Source: an uncultured Blautia sp.
Lineage (GTDB): Bacteria > Bacillota > Clostridia > Lachnospirales > Lachnospiraceae
Length of the DNA stretch: 26,547 nucleotides
NCBI GenBank assembly: GCA_900547685.1
Contig: URHS01000035.1
Location: 1 to 26,547 of the forward strand
Direction of reading: 5' to 3'
Part shown: piece by piece, positions 21,982 through 26,547 of the stretch
Numbering within the stretch: the stretch's first letter is position 1
Layout of the letters: every line of letters begins with the position of its first letter
The notes under the pieces: generated by a model
Told to the model about the DNA's origin: nothing
What the model saw: only the letters and a program-made list of their open reading frames with translations
Database searches by the model: none
Position numbers and translations under genes: made by a program

Positions 21982-22719
21982 ATGCCAAGACCAAATAAAC
22001 CAAAACGAGTAAAAAGAGAGCCTGTTTGTGATAGCTTTTTTCCAAAGGGAAGAGCAGAACAGTGTCATGAAATTGAAATGTCAGTGGAGGAATATGAAAC
22101 TCTTCGTCTGCTGGATTATGAGGGAATGACACAGGCAGAGTGTGCCAAGGAGATGGGAATTGCCAGAGCAACGGTGCAGAGCCTTTATACAGAAGCAAGA
22201 AAAAAAACAGCCAGATTTCTGGTGGAAGCAGCTGGACTGCGTATTCGTGGAGGGAATTTTTTAATAGAGGAAGATACGTCAGGAAATGGCAGAGGCAAGA
22301 AAGGAGTTTATACTATGAAAATTGCAGTTACTTATGAAAACGGAGAAGTTTTTCAGCATTTTGGTCATACAGAACAGTTTAAAATTTACCATGTAGAAAA
22401 TGGAAAGATTGCTTCAGCAGAAGTTGTAGATACAAACGGAAGCGGACATGGAGCTTTGGCAGGATTTTTAAAAGAGCTGGGAGCAGAGATCCTGATTTGC
22501 GGAGGAATTGGCGGAGGCGCCAGAAATGCATTGGCAGAAGCGGGAATTCGTCTCTTCCCTGGAGCATGCGGTAATGCAGATGCACAGGTGGAAGCGTACT
22601 TGGGCGGAAGCTTGAATTACAATCCAGATACCTTATGTGACCATCATCATCACCATGAAGGCGAATGTGGAGAACACAAAGGAGAAAATCATCACTGTGG
22701 CGGACATTGCGGTAAATAG
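21982..22719 (+). CDS. DUF134 - NifB/NifX-type (dinitrogenase iron-molybdenum cofactor) fusion protein
   Basis: The 245-residue protein joins two families. Residues 1-100 are a DUF134 domain: a basic start MPRPNKPKRVKREP and a helix-turn-helix-like segment MTQAECAKEMGIARATVQSLYTEARK, so it may bind DNA. Residues about 112-215 are a NifX/NifB C-terminal-like domain (MKIAVTYENGEVFQHFGHTEQFKIY; GAEILICGGIGGGARNAL), known to bind Fe-S or Fe-Mo type clusters. The tail after residue 218 is a His/Cys-rich run (DHHHHHEGECGEHKG, then HHCGGHCGK), a probable metal site. An internal ATG at 22315 (Met112) has GGAG 9 bases upstream and lies exactly at the start of the second domain, so the NifX part may also be made alone. 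No nif genes are present, so a metal-cluster sensing role is more likely than nitrogen fixation. Confidence 0.88.
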   Translation: MPRPNKPKRVKREPVCDSFFPKGRAEQCHEIEMSVEEYETLRLLDYEGMTQAECAKEMGIARATVQSLYTEARKKTARFLVEAAGLRIRGGNFLIEEDTSGNGRGKKGVYTMKIAVTYENGEVFQHFGHTEQFKIYHVENGKIASAEVVDTNGSGHGALAGFLKELGAEILICGGIGGGARNALAEAGIRLFPGACGNADAQVEAYLGGSLNYNPDTLCDHHHHHEGECGEHKGENHHCGGHCGK

Positions 22720-22729
22720 AAGATATTGT

Positions 22730-22769
22730 AGAAGGTGCATAGCAGATAGTTGTTGTGCATCTTCTTTTT
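22730..22769 (+). terminator. Rho-independent terminator after the DUF134-NifX gene
   Basis: AGAAGGTGCA (22730-22739) and TGCATCTTCT (22756-22765) pair over 10 bp with one G-U, followed by a T-run (22765-22769). Confidence 0.85.
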
Positions 22770-22794
22770 CTTTTAGAACATAGGGAAAATGTTC

Positions 22795-22823
22795 TTGACA
22801 ATCAGTTGTAAGTCTATTAAAAT
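22795..22823 (+). promoter_or_regulatory. SigA-type promoter for tRNA-Thr
   Basis: A consensus TTGACA (22795-22800) and TAAAAT (22818-22823) lie 17 bases apart, with the tRNA 17 bases further on. A small hairpin AGAACAT/ATGTTCT lies just upstream and ends in the -35 region. Confidence 0.85.
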
Positions 22824-22839
22824 TAATATTTGTAGGATT

Positions 22840-22912
22840 GCTGGAATAGCTCAGTTGGTAGAGCACTTCACTCGTAATGAAGGGGTCGTGGGTTCGAGTC
22901 CCATTTTCAGCT
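22840..22912 (+). tRNA. tRNA-Thr (anticodon CGU)
   Basis: The cloverleaf is complete. GCTGGAA (22840-22846) pairs with TTTCAGC (22905-22911, one G-U), followed by a discriminator base T. The D arm holds GCTCAGTTGGTAGAGC. The anticodon stem CTTCA/TGAAG carries loop CTCGTAA with anticodon CGT (reads ACG, Thr). The T arm is GTGGG TTCGAGT CCCAT. No CCA is encoded, so it must be added after transcription. It has its own promoter and terminator, so it is transcribed alone. Confidence 0.96.
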
Positions 22913-22925
22913 TTTTTGGGAAAAG

Positions 22926-22952
22926 GAACGTCAAGAAGGCGTTCTTTTTTTT
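22926..22952 (+). terminator. Rho-independent terminator after tRNA-Thr
   Basis: GAACG (22926-22930) pairs with CGTTC (22940-22944), followed by eight T residues. The stem is short, but the T-run is long. Confidence 0.75.
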
Positions 22953-22988
22953 GCGAAAATAAATTAAATAAACTTAAAAGGGATATTT

Positions 22989-23017
22989 TTGCGTGAAAAA
23001 CGTCTAATTTATATAAG
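22989..23017 (+). promoter_or_regulatory. Possible promoter for the sigma/anti-sigma chimera
   Basis: TTGCGT (22989-22994) and TATAAG (23012-23017) are 17 bases apart. It would leave only about 15 bases of leader before the start codon, so certainty is low. The same stretch contains CGTCTAAT, like the -10 of some ECF promoters, but without a matching -35. Confidence 0.35.
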
Positions 23018-23038
23018 AGAAGAAAGGAGGCGGTAGTA

Positions 23039-24433
23039 TTGACTAAGGAAAAGCTGGGAGAGATGATTATTAATTTTGAGCACCAAATGTATTGTACGTC
23101 AAAAACAATCTTAAAGGATGACCAAGACTGTGCGGATGCCATTCAGGAGACAATCGTGAAAGCATTTCAGAAAATTGATACACTGAAAAAAGAGAAATAT
23201 GTGAAAACGTGGCTTATTCGAATTTTGATAAATGAATGTCATAACATTATCCGAAAAGAAAGAACTTCTGAAGAAAAAGGATTACCGGAAGAAATGAAAG
23301 AGGTCACCATTGAAATGGGATATATCCCGGAAGGAATGGAATGGAGAGATGAGTTATATATTTCTTATAAGGACACACCTATGTTAGGTGGATTTAGTTT
23401 TGATACAGTTCTTTTGGATAGTAATGATTTTGGAAAAGCTTTGACAGATGTAAATGTTGTGGAAAGTGAAAAAGGAATCTGGGGAGGACACGAAGGTATA
23501 TATTTACAGTATCAGGATTTGGAACAGGACGGAAGTTTTAATCAACGTATGTATTTGTTATATCCGGAAGAATATCGTGTACTGATTATGTATATCGGAG
23601 ATGATGTATCAAAAGAAGAAGCTATTAAAGTAGCAGAAAATATTTCCCTTGTTGAGACAGAACGTGTAGTGAAAATAAAAGACATGTATACATGGAGTGA
23701 ATTTATTTCACCGGAAACAGATACAGGTGAGGTTGAAATTACTACAAAAGTTTCCAAAAACGAATTAAAAGTCTTTGACGTAGGAGAAGCTTTTCAAATG
23801 GAATGTTCAGGAGAAAATGAAGCAGGGGAATATATTTCCGTAGACGATGTTTCTGTAAAGGTTCATTCTGTTCAGACAGCAGATGATTTAAGTCTTTTAG
23901 ATGAAAAACTTGTGCAACAAGAATGGAAGGACGCTGTGGGAAGTGATGGAAAATTGGTGGATAATACACTTTCTTACATAAAAAAAGGAGATGGTATAGA
24001 AACACTGGATGAGGTGGTAAAGACAGAAACAGTGAAACAGAAACTGGTATATGTAACTGTGACTTACCAGAATAATAGTGATTTTACAATAAATCACATG
24101 ATGTATCTTGGAAATATTATGTTATTACAGGATAAAGATGAAAAATACTCTATCTATAATCCTTGCAGTAATTCAGAAAAAGAATGTGATTATGTAGAAG
24201 GAAATAGTGTTGCCCGTGCAACAGAGATGCGGTATGGAAGCGTAAGAGAAAATTATGGAGGAAGCAATTATATACCATCTTTGCGGCCAGGAGAGAGTAT
24301 AGAAGTATCCATGGCATGGATTGTAAATGAAAATGATTTAGATAAGATGTATTTGAATTTGTCTACTTATGGTGGAAATGTGGAATTTACAGAAGGCGCA
24401 CTGAAAACAGGAGTGGTTGATATTCGTCAATAA
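23039..24433 (+). CDS. Chimera of ECF sigma factor region 2 with an anti-sigma/DUF4367-like extracytoplasmic part
   Basis: The 464-residue frame starts at a TTG, with AAAGGAGG 8 bases upstream. Residues about 12-74 are a clear ECF sigma region 2 (DDQDCADAIQETIVKAFQKI, then YVKTWLIRILINECHNIIRK), where -10 recognition and core binding lie. Instead of region 4, the frame passes near residues 75-90 into a segment that looks like the outer part of an anti-sigma protein: a DUF4367-like part (about 89-205; MGYIPEGMEW, then MYLLYPEEYRVLIMYIGDD), then a beta-rich domain like DUF4352/DUF5643 (about 215-464). No transmembrane helix or signal peptide is present, so the second part would stay in the cytoplasm. 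The simplest explanation is an in-frame deletion that joined a sigma gene to its downstream anti-sigma gene, removing region 4, the anti-sigma domain and its membrane helix. It could be a remnant or a new regulator. Confidence 0.75.
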   Translation: MTKEKLGEMIINFEHQMYCTSKTILKDDQDCADAIQETIVKAFQKIDTLKKEKYVKTWLIRILINECHNIIRKERTSEEKGLPEEMKEVTIEMGYIPEGMEWRDELYISYKDTPMLGGFSFDTVLLDSNDFGKALTDVNVVESEKGIWGGHEGIYLQYQDLEQDGSFNQRMYLLYPEEYRVLIMYIGDDVSKEEAIKVAENISLVETERVVKIKDMYTWSEFISPETDTGEVEITTKVSKNELKVFDVGEAFQMECSGENEAGEYISVDDVSVKVHSVQTADDLSLLDEKLVQQEWKDAVGSDGKLVDNTLSYIKKGDGIETLDEVVKTETVKQKLVYVTVTYQNNSDFTINHMMYLGNIMLLQDKDEKYSIYNPCSNSEKECDYVEGNSVARATEMRYGSVRENYGGSNYIPSLRPGESIEVSMAWIVNENDLDKMYLNLSTYGGNVEFTEGALKTGVVDIRQ

Positions 24434-24438
24434 AGGAA

Positions 24439-24467
24439 TTGAGGAGCAGAGCTTTTGATGATATAAT
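24439..24467 (+). promoter_or_regulatory. SigA-type promoter for the alcohol dehydrogenase gene
   Basis: TTGAGG (24439-24444) and a consensus TATAAT (24462-24467) are separated by 17 bases, starting just after the chimera gene stop. Confidence 0.75.
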
Positions 24468-24514
24468 CGTATTTTAAAGAAATATTGAAAAATTCGGAAA
24501 GCCATGGGGATAAA

Positions 24515-25570
24515 ATGATGCAAACATATACGTATATTTCAAAAGGAAAATTTGGACTGGTTGAAAAAGAAAAGCCGGTTATCATGCATGAGAGAGATGC
24601 TATTGTCAAAGTAACACTTGCAAGTATTTGTTCCAGTGATATCCATATTAAACATGGAAGTGTTCCTCGTGCCGTACCCGGTATTACTGTTGGACATGAA
24701 ATGGTAGGTATTGTAGAGTCAGTCGGTGCTAAAGTGACGCATGTAAAACCGGGAGATCGAGTAACGGTAAATGTGGAGACGTTCTGTGGGGAATGTTTTT
24801 TCTGTAAGAAAGGATTTGTAAATAACTGTACAGATAAAAATGGAGGATGGGCGCTTGGATGCCGTATTGATGGAGGACAGGCAGAGTATGTCCGTGTCCC
24901 ATTTGCAGATCAGGGATTAAATAAAATTCCGGACCAAGTTACGGATCGACAGGCTTTACTGGCAGGCGATGTGTTGGCTACCGGATTTTGGGCTGCAAAA
25001 ATTTCAGAAATTGCAGAAGAGGATACGGTTTTAATTATCGGAGCAGGTCCCACAGGTATCTGCACATTACTGTGCGTTATGTTGAAAAGACCAAAACAAA
25101 TTATTGTATGTGAAAAAGATGAAAACAGAGTACGTTTTATCAAGGAGCATTATCCTGATGTATTGACTGTTGCACCAAATATCTGTGAAGAATTTGTCCG
25201 CAATCACAGCGGGCATGGTGGCGCAGATGTGGTGATTGAAGCGGCGGGGACAGACTCTACTTTTCGTCTTGCATGGGAATGTGCCAGACCAAATGCAATC
25301 GTGACCGTGGTTGCATTATATGACCGGGCACAGATATTACCTCTGCCTGATATGTATGGGAAAAATCTTACTTTTAAAACCGGCGGTGTAGACGGTTGTG
25401 ACTGTGAAGAAATTTTGCGTCTGATCGCAGACGGCAGGCTGAATACAGAACCGCTTATTACCCATACATATACACTTGAAAAAATCGAGGAAGCCTATGA
25501 GGTGTTCGAGAATAAAAGAGATGGTGTAATGAAAGTAGCAGTGGAATGTGAGACAGGAGGACAATATTAA
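24515..25570 (+). CDS. Zinc-dependent medium-chain alcohol dehydrogenase
   Basis: An MDR-family NAD(P)-dependent alcohol/polyol dehydrogenase; the substrate cannot be told. The 351 residues include the catalytic zinc ligands Cys39 (ICSSDIHIKHG) and His61-Glu62 (VGHE), the structural zinc cluster Cys91, Cys94, Cys97, Cys105 (CGECFFCKKGFVNNC) and the Rossmann motif GAGPTG (about 178). The structural zinc site and SSDIH place it nearer to threonine/sorbitol-type dehydrogenases than to the Clostridium secondary alcohol dehydrogenases. The start at 24515 (or the next ATG at 24518) has GGGGA upstream; the longer frame from a TTG at 24485 is rejected. It has its own promoter. The end of the gene carries AGGAGG, which serves the methyltransferase fragment directly downstream. 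Confidence 0.9.
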   Translation: MMQTYTYISKGKFGLVEKEKPVIMHERDAIVKVTLASICSSDIHIKHGSVPRAVPGITVGHEMVGIVESVGAKVTHVKPGDRVTVNVETFCGECFFCKKGFVNNCTDKNGGWALGCRIDGGQAEYVRVPFADQGLNKIPDQVTDRQALLAGDVLATGFWAAKISEIAEEDTVLIIGAGPTGICTLLCVMLKRPKQIIVCEKDENRVRFIKEHYPDVLTVAPNICEEFVRNHSGHGGADVVIEAAGTDSTFRLAWECARPNAIVTVVALYDRAQILPLPDMYGKNLTFKTGGVDGCDCEEILRLIADGRLNTEPLITHTYTLEKIEEAYEVFENKRDGVMKVAVECETGGQY

Positions 25571-25571
25571 A

Positions 25572-25844
25572 GTGGCAAATACAGATACATATAAGGGGAT
25601 TTATGCAATGCATAAGTACTGGGGGAAAAAGCCATTTAATGAAATATCGAAATTTATTGAAAAATATTCTGAACGAAACGAAACAGTTATGGACTGTTTT
25701 TGTGGATCGGGAGTAACACTTATTGAGGCTGTCAAAGCCGGCAGAAAAGCAGTAGGTGTAGATTTAAATCCAATTGCAATAAAATTGACCAATGCTTCAT
25801 TAACAGCAGTAATGCTCATGTGCCATAAAGTAACACACCGATAA
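25572..25844 (+). pseudogene. DNA methyltransferase fragment (N6_N4-type), truncated at 3' end
   Basis: The 90-residue product from a GTG (AGGAGG 11 bases upstream) begins like an N6-adenine/N4-cytosine DNA methyltransferase: IYAMHKYWGKKP at the start, then the SAM-binding motif I MDCFCGSGVTLIEAV and GVDLNPIAIKLTNASL. Residues after about 77 (TAVMLMCHKVTHR) no longer look like the family, and the frame stops. The catalytic (D/N/S)PP(Y/F) motif is missing, so the product cannot methylate DNA. The break near 25800-25810 probably marks a deletion or an insertion boundary. Its start lies 2 bases after the dehydrogenase stop. Confidence 0.78.
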
Positions 25845-25961
25845 ATGCAGACAGCCAACCTCTATTCCGTATAAAATGGCGTATGTGGCATTTCAAATAT
25901 GTGGTTTAGAAGTAGAAGAAAACTGAAAACCGTATTCCACGATTTGAAAGGATAGAGGTAA
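25845..25961. other. Non-coding stretch between the methyltransferase fragment and the next gene
   Basis: No open frame or tRNA is seen in these 117 bases. It holds a ribosome binding site (GGATAGAGG) for the next gene. The stretch resembles intergenic sequence of integrative elements in gut Clostridia, but I cannot confirm that by search. Confidence 0.4.
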
Positions 25962-26342
25962 ATGAGCATGGAAAAAACAGTATATATCACAGAGAAAGAA
26001 CGGGAAATGTGCTACAAAGTAATTGGTGCGTTTGCGGAACTGTACGAAATGGAAGATGAAGATATTTTAGTGGTTGATGTTGGTAGGTACGGTTTTGTTA
26101 AATTGCAGTGCTATACATCGTCATATGGCTTTGAAGAACTTGACACCTATACAGACAGCCATAGTTTATTTGAAGGGCTTTGGGAGGAATGGCTTAGTCT
26201 AAATGTGTTTTTACTTGCTAGGGAAATGCAGTTAGACGATATTCTTTATGAGGATTTATTCAATAATCTGCCAAAGGAAAAACAGTCGGAACTTACCGGG
26301 AGAAAAGGCTATTTTGCAAAAAAAGCGGGTATCATTCTGTAA
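25962..26342 (+). CDS. Hypothetical protein of ICE-like region
   Basis: I do not recognise a family. The product is 126 residues, acidic, without membrane segments. It starts MSMEKTVYITEKEREMCYKVIGAFAELYEMEDEDILVVDVGRYGF divided over residues 1-45, with a beta-rich middle and a helical end (EDLFNNLPKEKQSELTG). GATAGAGG lies about 6 bases upstream of the ATG. Proteins of this look are common cargo genes of conjugative elements in gut Clostridia, which is an impression and not proof. It lies just after a broken methyltransferase gene. Confidence 0.6.
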   Translation: MSMEKTVYITEKEREMCYKVIGAFAELYEMEDEDILVVDVGRYGFVKLQCYTSSYGFEELDTYTDSHSLFEGLWEEWLSLNVFLLAREMQLDDILYEDLFNNLPKEKQSELTGRKGYFAKKAGIIL

Positions 26343-26393
26343 AATGAATTTTGCAGAAAGAAAACGCTCTATGTAGAGGGTAAAAAGATTAGA

Positions 26394-26540
26394 ATGGCTC
26401 TGTATATGATAATATGCAAGGCTTTTCTTAATAACCAATATGCTCATTTTGATAAAGACCAAAAGACAAGCATTGTGGAAATGTGCATAACTGGCTATGG
26501 AATCATGGATAACTCTATTCACAGCACATGGAAAAGCTAA
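26394..26540 (+). CDS. Small hypothetical ORF (48 aa)
   Basis: ATG at 26394 opens 48 codons ending at TAA 26538-26540: a helical start (MALYMIICKAFLNN) and then GYGIMDNSIHSTWKS. It is in the same frame as the preceding 126-residue gene, separated by its stop and 17 sense codons, so it may be a separate small gene or the remnant of a longer C-terminus. A GAGGGT sequence lies about 13 bases upstream, too far to be an ideal ribosome binding site. Certainty is low. Confidence 0.4.
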   Translation: MALYMIICKAFLNNQYAHFDKDQKTSIVEMCITGYGIMDNSIHSTWKS

Positions 26541-26547
26541 AGTGCAG

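Noticed and set aside
22995..23008. ECF-type autoregulated promoter (CGTCTAAT) before the sigma chimera
   Set aside because: No recognisable ECF -35 lies about 16 bases upstream, so it is not claimed.
1..26547. CRISPR array, IS element with terminal repeats, or rRNA
   Set aside because: No regularly spaced direct repeats, transposase frame or rRNA-like sequence was found.

Overview
The window comes from a low-GC Gram-positive anaerobe, most likely a Lachnospiraceae-type Clostridia (Blautia/Ruminococcus-like). This is inferred from AT-rich codon use, AGGAGG-type ribosome binding sites, intrinsic terminators with U-tracts, SigA promoters with 17-nt spacers, and the gene content (NrdG, FabV/Ter, DUF134-NifX fusion, DUF1292, UxaC).

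Region 1 (1-9954) is the conserved translation and RNA-decay block: the 3' part of infB, then rbfA, nrnA, truB and ribF, followed by two extra genes (a Na/Pi cotransporter with a PhoU tail and a secreted SH3-NlpC/P60 peptidase), then rpsO and pnp. rpsO has its own promoter and a structured leader. pnp follows the rpsO terminator and has a long leader hairpin reminiscent of RNase III/PNPase autoregulation.

Region 2 (9955-12386) holds nrdG and a dUTPase (deoxynucleotide supply), then fabV, a monocistronic enoyl reductase. The fabV promoter sits inside the dUTPase terminator and overlaps a perfect FabT-type palindrome.

Region 3 (12387-17837) has a reverse-strand DUF1292 gene with a Cys cluster. 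Divergent from it is a tightly packed group: a ClC H+/Cl- exchanger with an RCK_C tail, a glycogen-debranching-like GH13 protein that has lost most catalytic residues, a DUF5662 protein and a polytopic TMEM198/DUF4203-like membrane protein. Start and stop codons overlap between the first three.

Region 4 (17838-22820) holds an inverted-repeat element, fabH (again with FabT-type half-sites just downstream of a near-perfect promoter), uxaC, uraA and a DUF134-NifX fusion with a His/Cys-rich tail.

Region 5 (22795-26547) begins with a monocistronic tRNA-Thr(CGU) and becomes accessory in character. It contains a chimera of ECF sigma region 2 fused to the extracytoplasmic part of an anti-sigma-like protein, a zinc alcohol dehydrogenase with its own promoter, a 3'-truncated DNA methyltransferase fragment, and ICE-like small hypothetical genes.

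The observations most worth following are the inactive GH13 debranching homologue, the sigma/anti-sigma chimera, and the matching lipid-type operators on the unlinked fabV and fabH genes. No CRISPR array, rRNA or complete mobile element is seen.
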